Origin: Loripinus fragilis
Lineage: Eukaryota; Mollusca; Bivalvia; Lucinida; Lucinidae
NCBI GenBank assembly: GCA_964019695.1
Contig: OZ026520.1
Span: 32,716,620 to 32,780,619, forward strand
DNA: 64,000 bases
Direction of reading: 5' to 3'
The notes under the pieces were generated by a model. That model was given only the letters and a program-made list of their open reading frames with translations. It did no database searches and was not told the origin of the DNA. The position numbers and the translations under genes are program-made. Positions 51,213-55,356 of this stretch are shown here, piece after piece (positions within the stretch are counted from its first letter, which is position 1; each line of letters starts with the position of its first letter).

Positions 51213-54200
51213 TAGCAATTGCTCCTCAAGGGAGGTTCGTAGAGATGTGTTGTCAGCATCCCCTCTTCACCCCTGACGGATTTTTTATCTTTCCATGTAT
51301 GGGTGCCCAAAATTTGGGCAATTTGTGGTTATTCTTTAAAGATAAACTCTGCATAATATGTTCATGTAAAAGCTTTACCATGGTTTGTCCGCTCGTGGAA
51401 ATAGTTCACGCGATATTCTATATCACATACATCAGTGTAGACCTTGCACTTTACGAGGCATTTCTTGCTTTAGTTGGTTAGGGTGGTATAAAAATTTGAC
51501 TGACTCACTTTTTATGTTAAGCCCACTTGTAGAATGATCCTTGTGGAAGCCACCAAAATCAAAGTACGTCATCTCAGCCATGACAGTATCATTTAGGTGT
51601 TCAAAATATCCAATGGCCTCTGATTCTGTGTTGAAAAGCTTAAAATAAATTAAAAGCCCTGCGATGATAGCATTATTCATGGTCATTGTTGGATAGGTGA
51701 CTTCTCAATGTGTTTTGATAAATAAACACAAGGTTATAGCTAACATAGCCAAGGCTATCAATATGTTAATTACTCATCATATCAGCTTTCTTGGGATATG
51801 TCGCAGTAGGACCATAACTTAAATTATTATGCTATAATATATCAATACTTAAATTTGTCACTGCATAGTTGATATGCTAGAATATGGTACATGTATATAG
51901 GAGGGGTGTTCCATAAATAATGTCATTTGTGCTTTATTTCGTGGAAATCGTGCAATTTATGCACAAAACCACATTGTGTCGATTGAGTGATACTTGCCCG
52001 TGACACAGGTAAATATTCGACCACACGTTCACTGGCCTTGGTACAGTGTACATCGTTTCACAGCCTATTCGTTAGACTATACACAAAAAGACAGGAAAAC
52101 GAGCTGAAAATGTTCTTGAAATTAGGGCCTACATAAAAGGTAGGTCATTATTTGGCACAAAGGCTGTAGATATTCACCGCGAGGTGTGTGACATTTACGG
52201 AGAAGGGCTAAATGTCTCACAGGACTGTTTGTGGGTGGGTAGCTAAATTTAGTGCTGGGCAGCAGCAACTGAAAGGATTCTGCTTGCCAAGGTCGTCCTG
52301 CAACAACTATGACCAAAGGTAACATAGAAAAATCCGAAATATTCTCAAAACTGATGCTCGATTCACCATAAGACGATTAGCTCAAATGATAAACTTGTCG
52401 TTAGCAAGAGTTCATGGAATTTTGAAGAAACACCTAAAAGTTAGAAAGATAAATGCAAGAGATATACCCCATTTGTTAACGGATAAGCAAAAGAAGACGC
52501 GTGTAACAATGGCAAAACATCTTCTCAAAATGTACCCAAAATATAGTAAAAAGGCTTTTGATAATATAATCACTGGTGATGAGACCTGGGTGTATTATTT
52601 TGAACCAAAGCGGAAGGCTGCCAACCGAATATGGGCCACTAAAAATGTCAGACGCCCAAATATTGCCAAACGAATACGAACGGTAAAGAACGTTTTGTAC
52701 GTTTTTTTTTCACTAATAAGGGTCCAGCTATTCAAATCCCAGTACCAAAAGGCAGGACGGTCACAGGCAAGTTCTACAAAAACGTTGTTCTGAGAAAATT
52801 GAAGAACTGCCACAAAAGTCGCCGCCCCAAAACAGGACTTAAGTATTTCCGAATTTTGCATAATAATTCACCCGCTCACAAGGCCAAGGTTACCGTCCTT
52901 CAGCACCCTCCGTATTCGCCAGACTTGGCCCCCTGCGACTATTTCTCTTTCAAAAACTTAAATATCATTTATCTTGAAGGAGATACAATTCGGGAAATGC
53001 CCTTGGATCTGCTGTTTATCAGTTTCTGATGGGTGTCCCCATTGAAGAGTATGTAAAACGCTTCCAAAAATGGATTGACTGGCTAAAAAGGTGTGTTCTG
53101 GCTAGCGGAGAGTATTTTGAAGGGCAGAGCAAATTAAAATGAACAAAAGCGCGCCGCTATATGAGCACCGATGCAAGTGACATTATTTTTGGAACACCCC
53201 TCTTATATTATGCACAATAAATTTTGCTATTGTTTTGTATGGGTGGGCCCATCCACATCAGTTTCTGTCAAGAAGATGCAAGCACCAATCATCTGACAAG
53301 AATTTTCATTTAAAAATACAGAAGTGGCCGTGCTTAAGTGACGTTAAATTTTAAGACTAGTGTGTAACGTGGGTACTTTTGATCATTGGAGGAAGCCAAA
53401 AACATTTTCAAGCAATTGTTTGGTGAATGAAAACCCAAAAAAGCATAGCAAATGCTGCATTTTTTCTGAACTTTCTCAGAGAAATAAAGGACCAAGTTTT
53501 CACATTTTAAGTTTTTGTTAATGCTTTAACGTTATCGCCTTTAAGCGGTGTTTCTAGTCGGGTTTTCTTGAAACACATCAATCAGTAAAACTCTTTGATG
53601 CCTTCCAACAAATTCAGACAAACAATGTTGAATGAAACATCTTCATGGCTACAGAGCACCAGCCGAAAGATAAAATTTAACGTCACCGTTATCAAACAAA
53701 TGCGTCGCATTATTTTTCAGTTACTTTTGGTTTTAATCAACCATTAGATGGGTTACATTGTAGCCTATGTTATCTTTTGTAAACCGAATCTCTGTTGAAT
53801 TGAAACACCAATTAACATAAGAAGTTTTATCAAATGATGACTACGTTTTGACGTCATTGGTCGCAGCTCATTTTTTCAGCATTAAATCTCTATCACAATT
53901 GTCATATAACCAATATTTTTATAGGCGCATGATGCTTGAGAAAGATGAAAGAGCATCAAACGCAAAAATAACCTGCGTATCATTTTAGCATTACTTTCAA
54001 CGGATGTAAATTTTGCTTACTGACCCCCCCCCCTCCTCCCAAATACCTATTTAAAGGATTCGTTAATTTGTAAATTCGTGGTTTTATTTGCCTAAGATCC
54101 TGTTCGCTTCATTGCAATTGAAATTGTGCGATATTGCACCAAGATGAGCACAAAACTGATGCGAAACATAAGAAATTGCTAAACGTATTGTGCAAAGTAT

Positions 54201-55356
54201 ATATATTGCCAAAGAGTAGAGATATGTTCTGTTAAATGGGATAATTGAACTCGAATTGCAGACATAAATTGGTTAAACAAAGTTTAACCCCATCTGTACA
54301 TGAACATGTATTTTCTCATAAGCTAAATACCAAATGAGCCGTGATACGAAATTTCCACCAATTTGGTATGTGCGACCAGCAAATGCTCAGACCAGCATGC
54401 GCATACGCGCAGTCTGATCAGAGCCTTTACTAGTCGCTTAAGTATTCTATGATTGTTAAGCTACTGACTGAACATCATTTGTAGTTCAATACTTGTCAAA
54501 ATGCCACATTGTTGGAAATCATGTGTCATGTGCTCAAATATCTATTCCACGATATCTTCTCACAGGATAAGGATTTTACACACAACCATCAATATATTTT
54601 CTTACCATGAGCTGGTTTCACCTTTAGTTTGATCAAAGTGCCTTGAACACGTTTTTGTTAGTGTCTCTGTAGCTCATTTACATGTGAAAAAATACAGTTA
54701 AAATACAATGCTTTCATTTAGTCTTATTTTAGTGGTTTGGTTGGTTAGTGCTGATGCTTTATGTACCAGTCAGCAAATTTTCAGTCATGTCGGGACATTT
54801 AGTTTTTTGGCCCCTTCTTTTTTATCATATGGTTAACGTTCAAGAATAAGTGGACAACATGTTTAAAAATAAACTAAGTCGTGAAAAGTATGTGATTATC
54901 CTGTATACAGTAAACCTGTCTTAAGCTGCCACTCAAAATAAATACCAATTATTGCTTAATGCAGGTCGAAAGTATTAAAGAATACTCCTAGAGAGCATCC
55001 TGCATTACTTTTGACCTTCATAAGCTACCATTCACAGATTATAATTTATAATCACCTTTACCCTTTTTACATACTTACATTTGTCACTGCATAGTTGATA
55101 TCTTCCTTTAGGTTTGCTATGTCATAGACTGCGAAATCGCCCTGTGCCGGTGGGTAGGGTATAGTTTCCCAGCTTGCATCCCAATCTTTGAGGAGAAGGT
55201 GGCGTAACGTCAGATGACCTCGTTCAACAACGTTGTTGAAGTCAATGCGGTCGTTTCCAAAACTGAACATCTTTGGAATCAAAGGAAATGATACCAATTG
55301 TAACTGTATGTTGGCATTCTTTCTTGATGGGAAATCTGCATTAGGCCATGACATGA
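5323..55356 (-). CDS. MCOLN: Mucolipin-like TRP channel (TRPML), eight internal exons
   Basis: Mucolipins are six-transmembrane cation channels of endosomes and lysosomes that release Ca2+, Na+ or Fe2+ and are gated by PI(3,5)P2. Eight minus-strand exons (A to H, 278, 130, 118, 33, 91, 100, 113 and 177 bp) join with GT/AG ends and phases that agree at all seven junctions, giving about 346 residues without a stop. The order of landmarks fits a mucolipin: the 'LKDWDASWETIPYPPA' region and ANLKEDINYAV, then a lumenal loop with three N-glycosylation sequons (NDT, NAT, NSS), the CLSVDGW-VTFKDLDNNGQ segment, a hydrophobic S2 (residues after VDMGLSV) and S3 (WDLIVFAGDLLTIIG). The start codon and the S4-S6/pore part were not found. 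Introns are 1.4 to 14.9 kb and filled with mobile elements. The alternative of a polycystin (PKD2) is less likely because the S2-S3 linker and S3 match mucolipins better. The gene model is firmer than the subtype. Confidence 0.8.
5500..5744. other. Intron G-H, non-repetitive start
   Basis: Nothing is recognised. The 94-residue minus-strand ORF at 5438-5722 reads through the acceptor of exon H in the wrong frame and is not a gene. Confidence 0.5.
5745..6170 (-). pseudogene. LINE C-terminal fragment (fragment 3)
   Basis: The segment 5853-6164 encodes LQRVESVQRRAARWVTRDY, then MLQDLNWRTLDQRRIDSRL and LYKVTYDLVA. This is the conserved block after the RT thumb in many invertebrate Jockey/CR1-type LINE ORF2 proteins (QRRAARWV and LDQRR-DSRL). 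Reading on in another frame to about 5745 gives SFFPRTIIHC-like sequence, the usual continuation. There is no RT core, so it is a 3' piece sitting in the intron between exons G and H. Confidence 0.75.
6171..6897. other. Intron G-H, nothing recognised
   Basis: AT-rich intronic sequence with no clear repeat boundaries, RNA gene or coding segment. Confidence 0.4.
6898..7010 (-). CDS. MCOLN: Mucolipin exon G (S2)
   Basis: The exon is 113 bp, with acceptor AATGTTACAG and donor GTG|GTAAAT. It begins with two bases that complete a GAC codon with exon F and ends in phase 0. It encodes RELETVDMGLS followed by about 25 very hydrophobic residues (VIVIIVVIISLAYTVASMVF), a clear membrane helix that matches S2 after the lumenal loop. 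Reading upstream through the acceptor also stays open for some distance, but the splice phase with exon F fixes the start at 7010. Confidence 0.85.
7345..7410. repeat. Hairpin MITE remnant (CAGATC family)
   Basis: AACAGACCCAGATCAGG and CCTGATCAGGGTCTGC face each other over a loop of about 15 nt, followed by TTTGTTTGC. The arms are near-perfect. Same family as the hairpin inside the piggyBac-like element at about 10660. Confidence 0.6.
7840..7935 (+). repeat. tRNA-derived SINE head (A and B boxes)
   Basis: AATAGCCAGGCAGTTAAGG resembles a pol III A box (as in class II tRNAs). About 35 bp later CGGGATCAAATCCTCG matches the B box. The acceptor stem does not pair, so this is a tRNA-derived SINE or pseudogene and not a working tRNA. 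The short ORF at 7661-7852 is chance. Confidence 0.5.
8075..8998 (-). pseudogene. LINE 2, 3' end (ORF2 C-terminus and 3' UTR)
   Basis: On the minus strand the frame-shifted translation gives a block with a cysteine-type 'FLIVEDEYH-like' region, then GEKSDAVRNVYLNMWYQSGD and NNPVLIKKMCIYINELLKL, which is the extreme C-terminus found in mollusc LINE ORF2 proteins. The 3' end carries AAATAAATTTTGAAATCTTG and TTGAATCTTG, the kind of short direct repeat found at CR1/L2 tails. It appears to be the tail of the LINE whose RT is at 10140-10578 and 13334-14560. Confidence 0.65.
8999..10139. other. Unassigned 1.1-kb segment interrupting LINE 2
   Basis: This stretch separates two pieces of the same LINE and has no resemblance to it. 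A phrase of the type 'TCCGA(A/T)TTT-CC' occurs several times at 9870-9930 and its relatives occur at 9060-9090 in the opposite sense (ACGGACATGTAAAATCGGAC), hinting at degraded inverted ends of an insertion. No coding sequence is recognised. Confidence 0.35.
10140..10578 (-). pseudogene. LINE 2, RT thumb segment
   Basis: The minus-strand translation gives EYKYLDLIFSPKLSWSKANR, then LASQARNAIFCIKIYQRKFG and FDSMVKPILCYVSEVWV: the conserved region after the RT palm in CR1/L2-type ORF2 (YLG-F---L-W, LFD--V-PIL-YG-E-W). It joins without gap to the RT piece at 13334 once the TTAA-flanked insertion is removed. Confidence 0.8.
10748..13259 (-). mobile_element. 2.5-kb inverted-repeat element, copy A
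   Basis: The ends are inverted copies of GACGTCGCGTCAGATGTTGG (left at 10748, right ending 13259) and the next ten bases are also similar. The whole interior matches, in reverse orientation, the segment 39457-41973, so this is a repeat family with defined ends. The ORF at 11154-11423 aligns with one in copy B, but the amino-acid differences are mostly non-synonymous and another ORF is frameshifted between copies, so coding function is unlikely. The superfamily is unknown: I could not define a target-site duplication. There is no similarity to a transposase or RT that I recognise. Confidence 0.75.
12058..12206. repeat. Imperfect palindrome nested in the 2.5-kb element
   Basis: CACAGGAGCTTGAAGTTTGA at 12060 pairs with TCGAATTTCAAGCTCCTGTG near 12185. 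Inner arms AAAAGCTTAAATGTCA and TGACATTATGAGCTTT surround a centre with ATTACGTAAT. The same structure occurs in copy B at about 40530-40670, so it was part of the element before the copies separated. Confidence 0.7.
13334..14560 (-). pseudogene. LINE 2, reverse transcriptase core
   Basis: A 249-residue open segment (13680-14429) carries the start of the RT domain: ITIEEIISTINSLKTGKSAG then PDMISAEFYK, the FGETILCPLHKSR and LRGISLVNTMNKIFSSILN blocks, and DDLQARFRAGYSAIDNIF. Downstream and out of frame is the catalytic FADD box (13490-13501). Frameshifts between the blocks and the missing middle of the palm domain show it is dead. It belongs to the same element as 10140-10578. It is clearly distinct from LINE 1 at 1-1365. 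Confidence 0.85.
14561..15310 (-). pseudogene. LINE 2, end of endonuclease domain and linker
   Basis: On the minus strand KLSNILVEDQDESVHLPVYC corresponds to the last motif (SDHLPV) of an APE-type endonuclease, with the D replaced (SVHLPV). It is followed by ..FPNKRHTP and FLHWSDEQKENFLTHFRNN, the linker before the RT. Upstream (15240-15300) a frame reads RPVDDFDDTVLRNIVHDF and is followed by an acidic serine-rich stretch, which fits the inner part of such an endonuclease but is less certain. The 5' half of the endonuclease is missing. Confidence 0.6.
15311..16439. other. AT-rich intronic spacer
   Basis: I see no gene, clear repeat end or RNA gene. Several long T and A runs occur around 15960-16020. 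Confidence 0.4.
16440..17060 (-). repeat. Penelope-like element 3' region, second tandem unit
   Basis: This is a ~620-bp direct repeat of 17060-17680, in the same orientation. It includes a copy of the very end of the ORF (about 16970-17050, AAGTCGGAACCGTCATAGAG and the CCCACTGGCGTGCAATTTAA block) as well as the 3' untranslated part. Head-to-tail partial copies next to a Penelope-like element are a known trait of the class (the pseudo-LTR arrangement). An 18-bp self-complementary core, CAGTAAAATATTTTACTG, is diverged here but intact in the other unit. Confidence 0.75.
17061..17595 (-). repeat. Penelope-like element 3' untranslated region
   Basis: The sequence directly follows the ORF stop of the Penelope-like element. 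It contains a perfect 18-bp palindrome CAGTAAAATATTTTACTG (17302-17319) and the palindrome AAACCGGTTT just after it. The same 3' sequence occurs without RT at 2895-3300, 4180-4520 and 24590-24832, so it is the unit that multiplies as truncated copies. If the element uses selenocysteine, a SECIS should lie here or in the unit at 16440-17060; I could not identify one by eye. Confidence 0.75.
17596..20750 (-). pseudogene. Penelope-like retroelement with GIY-YIG upstream of RT (Naiad/Hydra type)
   Basis: Read on the minus strand the order is: a basic, cysteine-rich leader (20746-20410, with KCNAKRCVCCTNLC), a GIY-YIG nuclease (LIYVI then FVGQTGRSLKTRF, 20390-20310), a basic segment (ECKRRKSRSHGKRKNGN, about 20020-19970), a PAGHAITGNLNV block (about 19470), VPADKAANNVVVV, the RT palm (VVGIPMGTYCAPLVGDLF, GIPMG at 18409-18423), and the C-terminal FLDGDVPRSTSYGVYISQ and NPITVGNFAFLFNCTPVG blocks, ending at 17596. 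Canonical Penelopes carry GIY-YIG after the RT; this permuted order is known from the Naiad, Hydra and Chlamys groups. The catalytic box reads YFGD instead of YLDD (18277-18288) and several frameshifts plus TAA/TAG codons are present, so this copy is dead. In-frame TGA codons fall on expected cysteines; see findings. Confidence 0.85.
18220..18636 (-). pseudogene. Longest open RT segment of the Penelope-like element
   Basis: It gives 138 codons covering RT motifs: NDRNAF-, HAWSCQNVCDAL, FGTKLYRQVVGIPMGTYCAP and the YFGDIL catalytic box. In intact relatives the box is YLDDIL: here the first catalytic Asp is Gly. The leading Met is internal to the domain and not a translation start. Confidence 0.85.
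20751..21922. other. Intron F-G, upstream of the Penelope-like element
   Basis: Nothing is recognised. The short ORFs on both strands (20760-20948, 21028-21276, 21330-21569) have no domain signature or codon bias that I can see. Confidence 0.4.
21923..22022 (-). CDS. MCOLN: Mucolipin exon F (lumenal loop)
   Basis: The exon is 100 bp, with acceptor TATTTTTAAAG and a strong donor CATG|GTAAGT. It begins in phase 0 and ends after one base of a codon completed by exon G. It encodes VTFKDLDNNGQVLKGLDTLT followed by KRIKCAEMGFDVH. This matches the end of the mucolipin lumenal domain, where 'V-F-N--HNGQ--I-LDT----V-C' lies just before S2. Confidence 0.85.
22266..22320. repeat. GC-rich hairpin
   Basis: GTGGGCCACCATC and GATGGTGGCCC, with inner arms CCAGCG and CGCTGG around a TTT loop, form a compact hairpin of about 50 nt in AT-rich surroundings. 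It contains no coding sequence that I recognise. Confidence 0.6.
22321..24589. other. Intron E-F, proximal part
   Basis: Apart from the poly-C tract I see no gene or well-bounded repeat. The ORFs at 23615-23884 and 24266-24496 have no recognisable domain. Confidence 0.35.
23289..23307. repeat. Poly-C tract
   Basis: A run of about 18 C at 23290-23307. A similar run lies at about 38792-38804. Such runs are prone to assembly length error. Confidence 0.8.
24590..24832 (-). repeat. Penelope-like element 3'-region copy, cut by a palindrome
   Basis: It shares the CAGGAATCGATACAATCAAG, GACCTAGGATACCA and CAAAAGAAGTACCGCCTT blocks with 16440-17600. Similarity stops at about 24826, just where the perfect palindrome at 24833-24899 begins. 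Confidence 0.7.
24833..24899. repeat. Perfect 67-nt palindrome (two 32-nt arms, 3-nt loop)
   Basis: The left arm is 24833-24864 and the right arm 24868-24899, identical in reverse complement, with a TAT centre. Each arm holds TATATAATGCAACTG and the self-complementary box CTGGCGCCAG. Its core TACTGGCGCCAG replaces the CAGTAAAATATTTTACTG palindrome expected at this point in the Penelope 3' region. Confidence 0.9.
24940..25590. repeat. Dispersed mollusc-type repeat with two ~270-bp units
   Basis: It opens with the common TCCATCCATCTGTCTGTCCG motif. The phrases GGTCAAATATC-TTTAA-TT, ACA-ATCA-A-(C/G)A-AATTTTCATTCTGT and GG(T/G)GGGACTT-GGG recur at 25135-25310 and 25408-25575, giving two diverged units. 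The ORFs at 25058-25426 and 25186-25497 run through this repeat and are not genes. Confidence 0.55.
25600..27815. other. Intron E-F, pyrimidine tract then AT-rich sequence
   Basis: 25630-25690 is a CTTTTT-rich pyrimidine tract. Beyond that I see nothing. GTTGCCATGGTGAT at 26219 resembles half an X-box but is isolated. Confidence 0.35.
27820..28018. mobile_element. Hairpin MITE (about 197 bp)
   Basis: AGGACAGAGTATTTTGAAAG and CTTTCAAAATACTCTGTCCT form exact 20-bp outer arms. The pairing continues through TTATTCAAG, CATACTGTA and CTGGCCCAGT / ACTGGGCC with small gaps, leaving a loop near 27920. Arm length is about 80 nt. Target duplication is unclear. Confidence 0.75.
28019..30640. other. Intron E-F, middle part
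   Basis: Mostly unassigned. A CAGATC-family hairpin lies at about 29425-29525 (AAACTGTTTGGATCCAGATC and ATCTGGATTCAAACTGTTTG), followed by GGCAGACGAC and GGCATGCAAAG, the terminal motif of the TTAA family. A poly-C/AC tract is at 28968-28990. The ORF at 30242-30502 (86 codons, minus) has no domain I recognise. Confidence 0.4.
30645..30786. repeat. 140-nt near-perfect inverted repeat
   Basis: GAATGTTCATGGAATCA, TACTTTGG and CTCTTGCAAAGTAAAGTGAAG on the left pair with CTTCACTTTGCAAGAG, CCAAAGTA and TGATTCCATTAACATTC on the right, around a short CTGAAGGGCTTAA loop. It is either a small MITE or a precursor-like hairpin. Confidence 0.75.
30787..32005. other. Intron E-F, nothing recognised
   Basis: There is a minor direct repeat of CTTCTTAGTTCCTACTT at about 31470-31525. 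The site GACGTCGCGTCAGGAAG at 31899 resembles one end of the 2.5-kb element, but no partner end was found. Confidence 0.35.
32008..33326. mobile_element. Mariner-like non-autonomous element, TA target duplication
   Basis: Ends are CGAGGGCTGTTCAAATATGA (left) and the inverse of CGAGGGCTGTCCAAATATGA (right), flanked by TA at 32006-32007 and 33327-33328. Terminal arms extend to about 150 nt with mismatches (GCTTCATAACTTTC-TCACATATATGCT). The length (1319 bp) is that of a full mariner, but none of the expected transposase motifs is present in any frame. Confidence 0.75.
33390..33545. repeat. Single diverged unit of the 290-bp satellite
   Basis: CATATGATAAATATAATCTA, GAATTTATCAAAC / CGTTTAATAAATTC arms and CACTTATGTAAGATCCTCTA match the palindromic core of the array at 1640-2800. 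Here the centre is extended by an inner pair, GCGATAAAATA / GCATTTTATC. Confidence 0.65.
33681..34245. mobile_element. MITE with TA duplication and two X-box-like palindromes
   Basis: The ends CGTGCATTAAGGGGCT and AGTCCCTTAATGCACG are inverted and flanked by TA (33679-33680; 34246-34247). About 140 nt inside each end is the inverted block TTTACCGTTGCTATGGTAAC / GTTACCATAGCAACGGTAAA. GTTGCTATGGTAAC has the form of an RFX X-box. Confidence 0.75.
34255..34450. repeat. Dispersed repeat, copy 1 (partner at 38425-38590)
   Basis: It shares GTTGGCATTTTAACATTTA, CAGGAT--ATTTC-TGCTC and CAGCTGAGTTGAG-AT with the second copy, in the same orientation. It has no coding capacity. Confidence 0.6.
35452..35542 (-). 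CDS. MCOLN: Mucolipin exon E (lumenal loop)
   Basis: The exon is 91 bp, with acceptor TTTTTTACAG and donor TGG|GTAAGA. It starts with one base completing an AGG codon with exon D and ends in phase 0. It encodes LLAITVVFRIYSVRVDVNSS then KARCLSVDGW. The pattern 'L-L---FR--SV--------C-S---W' fits the strand of the mucolipin lumenal domain before the 'V-F-N--HNGQ' segment, which follows here in exon F. NSS is a glycosylation sequon. Confidence 0.82.
35606..35806. mobile_element. MITE with CTGTAAATTCGGAAATTT ends, TA duplication
   Basis: CTGTAAATTCGGAAATTTTG and its inverse CAAAATTTCCGAATTTACAG (with one or two mismatches) are flanked by TA at 35604-35605 and 35807-35808. Inner arms ATTTATTTTCGC / GCGAAAATAAAA also pair. 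Total 201 bp. Confidence 0.8.
35875..36120 (+). repeat. Dispersed repeat 'R3', copy
   Basis: Related to 63860-64000 through CCACA-(G/T)CACAC--TGCAGA, ACCATGAGG, AGCTCTCTCTCCC and AGATGATTGCAAAACTAGAA. The overlapping minus-strand ORFs are chance readings of this repeat. Confidence 0.6.
36600..37330 (+). repeat. Two ~500-bp units of a repeat with CRE and ATGGCGGC motifs
   Basis: TAGTCTATGTCGACTGGGCA / TAGTCTATGTCGAATGGGAA, GTGACGATTTTTGGTGACCT and GACGTCATCAAAATGGC recur with a spacing of about 500 bp. Each unit has TGACGTCA (36750-36757; 37249-37256) a few bases before ATGGCGGC or ATGGCCGC. Inverted relatives lie at 48560-48800 and 48960-49150. Confidence 0.7.
37331..39456. other. Intron D-E, mixed repeat debris
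   Basis: There is a second copy of the 34255 repeat at 38425-38590. CAGATC-family hairpin debris with poly-C lies at 38755-38830, and more at 39290-39320. GTCGTACGGGACAGC-type text with TTTCGTAC occurs repeatedly at 37395-37625 and again at 42040-42490, suggesting two halves of one older element. No gene is seen. Confidence 0.4.
39457..41973 (+). mobile_element. 2.5-kb inverted-repeat element, copy B
   Basis: The ends GACGTCGCGTCAGATGTTGG (39457) and its inverse (ending 41973) are the same as in copy A. The interior aligns with copy A end to end in reverse orientation with high identity by eye. The 126-codon ORF at 40904-41284 is frameshifted in copy A (an extra TTGC near the ATGGTATTTTT stretch), so it is probably not a gene. 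The ORF 41393-41578 aligns with 11154-11340 of copy A but with mainly non-synonymous differences. No superfamily signature is seen. Confidence 0.78.
41974..42740. other. Intron D-E spacer with repeated TTTCGTAC motif
   Basis: GTACGAAATTA-type motifs occur at 42055, 42105 (GTCGTACACTT), 42473 and 42490. The 96-codon minus-strand ORF (42409-42699) has no recognisable domain. Confidence 0.35.
42741..44800. repeat. Degenerate array of ~165-bp 'TTTGACCTTTGA' repeats
   Basis: Motifs of the type TATTTGAC(C/T)TTGA, TCA--GATC-GA, CTACAC--CA--GGCAA and CCAAATATGAACACC recur. The clearest copies are three tandem units at about 44300-44470, 44470-44640 and 44640-44790, sharing AGGAGTTCGTGTTACGAGCC. Older units occur from 42760 on. 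No gene is present. Confidence 0.6.
43105..43190 (+). repeat. tRNA-derived SINE-like sequence
   Basis: CACCGAGCGATTAGTGC resembles a class II tRNA A box and CCAGGGTTCCATTACTG resembles a degenerate B box about 40 nt further. The acceptor arms do not pair well, so this is a tRNA-derived repeat or pseudogene. Confidence 0.4.
44801..46069. other. Intron D-E, unassigned
   Basis: A 69-codon ORF at 45178-45387 contains HHCDKCFASYKRISKHKALL, a C-x2-C followed by histidines, but the spacing does not match a classical C2H2 finger and there is no flanking support. CAGATC-type debris lies at 45388-45420. Nothing else is recognised. Confidence 0.35.
46070..46258 (+). repeat. tRNA-derived SINE with a TCCTTTAGCAAGACAC core
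   Basis: GGGAGCGCAGTGGCTCAATA carries an A box and GCGAGTTCGAGCATC a B box, spaced as in a tRNA head. It is followed by GTCCTTTAGCAAGACAC, a core resembling the conserved GTCCTTGGGCAAGACAC motif of metazoan SINE superfamilies. The tail ends in AATCAAATCAATCAATAAA, a likely LINE-derived 3' tail. Confidence 0.7.
46950..47420. mobile_element. TTAA-family hairpin MITE debris and linked dispersed repeat
   Basis: CATCTGCTTTTGTCATCTG, then opposing arms GACTGCTCCTGTGG / GGGAGCAGTCTGATCTGGGC, match the MITE at 10579-10740. The following block (47170-47330) has a partner at about 54330-54530, sharing GCGACCAGCAAA-GCTC-GACCAG and TTAAGCTACTGACTGAACA. Confidence 0.55.
47421..48029. other. Intron D-E, end
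   Basis: Further GTCGTCTGC-type motifs occur at about 47453 and 47617 with GCATGCAAAGGGT at 47754, which are terminal motifs of the TTAA MITE family. No gene is seen. Confidence 0.4.
48030..48062 (-). CDS. MCOLN: Mucolipin exon D (33-bp microexon)
   Basis: A 33-bp exon between acceptor TTTTATTACAG and donor CAG|GTAAAG. It takes two bases from exon C to make AGC and leaves two bases (AG) for exon E, encoding about eleven residues, QFYQNTDKLS plus shared codons. Its length is a multiple of three, so skipping it would keep the frame. It is supported by splice sites and by the phase of both neighbours. Being so short it is less certain than the other exons. Confidence 0.65.
48500..49155 (-). repeat. 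Inverted relatives of the CRE/ATGGCGGC repeat
   Basis: Two units with GACCGCCATT---ATGACGTC (48645-48668; 48992-49014) and ATCGTCACGAAATTTACAC, reverse complements of blocks at 36600-37330. The first keeps TGACGTCA (48658-48665); the second reads TGACGTCT. Confidence 0.65.
49460..49577 (-). CDS. MCOLN: Mucolipin exon C (lumenal loop)
   Basis: The exon is 118 bp, with acceptor GTTACTTTTTCAG and donor GAG|GTAATT. It starts with two bases completing AAC with exon B and ends after two bases of AGC. It encodes TAFKVNVDKNVGNATQEARY then SYDIDKDFQRNNLSDPVK. It contains an N-glycosylation sequon (NAT), fitting a lumenal domain. It has no ATG and was found only from splice logic and phase. Confidence 0.78.
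49578..51508. other. Intron B-C
   Basis: A CAGATC-type remnant lies at about 49725-49775 (CATTGTCTGATATGGGTCTG). A ~62-bp direct duplication at 49970-50075 shares GACTGCATTT-CAT and ACAACATGCAA--GGCCA. The (CA)n tract is listed separately. The ORFs over the (CA)n on both strands are artefacts. Confidence 0.5.
51141..51209. repeat. (CA)n microsatellite, about 34 units
   Basis: An uninterrupted CA dinucleotide repeat of 69 bp within the intron between exons B and C. It is likely to be polymorphic in length. Confidence 0.97.
51509..51638 (-). CDS. MCOLN: Mucolipin exon B (start of lumenal loop)
   Basis: The exon is 130 bp, with acceptor AATTTATTTTAAG and donor AAAAA|GTGAGT. It starts in phase 0 with LFNTESEAIGYFEHLNDTVM and continues AEMTYFDFGGFHKDHSTSGL to NIK, leaving one base for exon C. 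In mucolipins 'I-YA---Y--L---AIG-Y' spans this junction: exon A ends with INYAV and exon B gives AIGYF. A downstream AG (AACACAG) would break phase, which is why this start was chosen. NDT is a sequon. Confidence 0.8.
51900..53203 (+). mobile_element. Mariner-family element, inactive, TA duplication
   Basis: The terminal inverted repeats GAGGGGTGTTCCATAAATAA and its inverse (GAGGGGTGTTCCAAAAATAA) are flanked by TA (51898-51899; 53204-53205). The 1304-bp length is typical of mariner. The transposase reading frame is on the plus strand. Confidence 0.92.
52085..53145 (+). pseudogene. Mariner transposase, frameshifted
   Basis: Mariner transposases cut and join DNA at TA sites using a D,D34D triad. 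The N-terminal helix-turn-helix region is recognisable (IRAYIKGRSLFGTKAVDIHR, about 52115-52180) but broken by stops and frameshifts. The central part (52386-52793) has GDETWVYYFEPKRK with the first catalytic Asp. The segment 52799-53029 has ILHNNSPAHKA, where the second catalytic Asp is Asn, then HPPYSPDLAPCDYF with the third. The stretch between second and third positions is shorter than usual, so residues are lost. The C-terminus EYVKRFQKWIDWLKRCV is readable at 53050-53100. Confidence 0.92.
53206..55078. other. Intron A-B
   Basis: Contains the second copy of the dispersed repeat at 54330-54530 (partner 47170-47330) and a short C-rich run at 54025-54040. Otherwise nothing is recognised. 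Confidence 0.4.
55079..55356 (-). CDS. MCOLN: Mucolipin exon A (around S1 and start of lumenal domain)
   Basis: The 278-bp exon, with acceptor TTGTTTAG and donor AAT|GTAAGT, starts with two bases of a codon from an unseen upstream exon and ends in phase 0. It encodes 92 residues: FPSRKNANIQLQLVSFPLIP, KMFSFGNDRIDFNN, GHLTLRHLLLKDWDASWETI, PYPPAQGDFAVYDIANLKED and INYAVTN. 'LRHLLLKDWD-SWET-PYPPA-G-FAVY' is the conserved start of the mucolipin lumenal domain. The hydrophobic stretch near IQLQLVSFPLIP would be part of S1. A Met lies at the first complete codon but the acceptor and phase show it is internal. Confidence 0.85.

Noticed and set aside
50849..51310. 153-codon minus-strand ORF with a CV repeat
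   Set aside because: It reads through the (CA)n microsatellite and flanking intron sequence.
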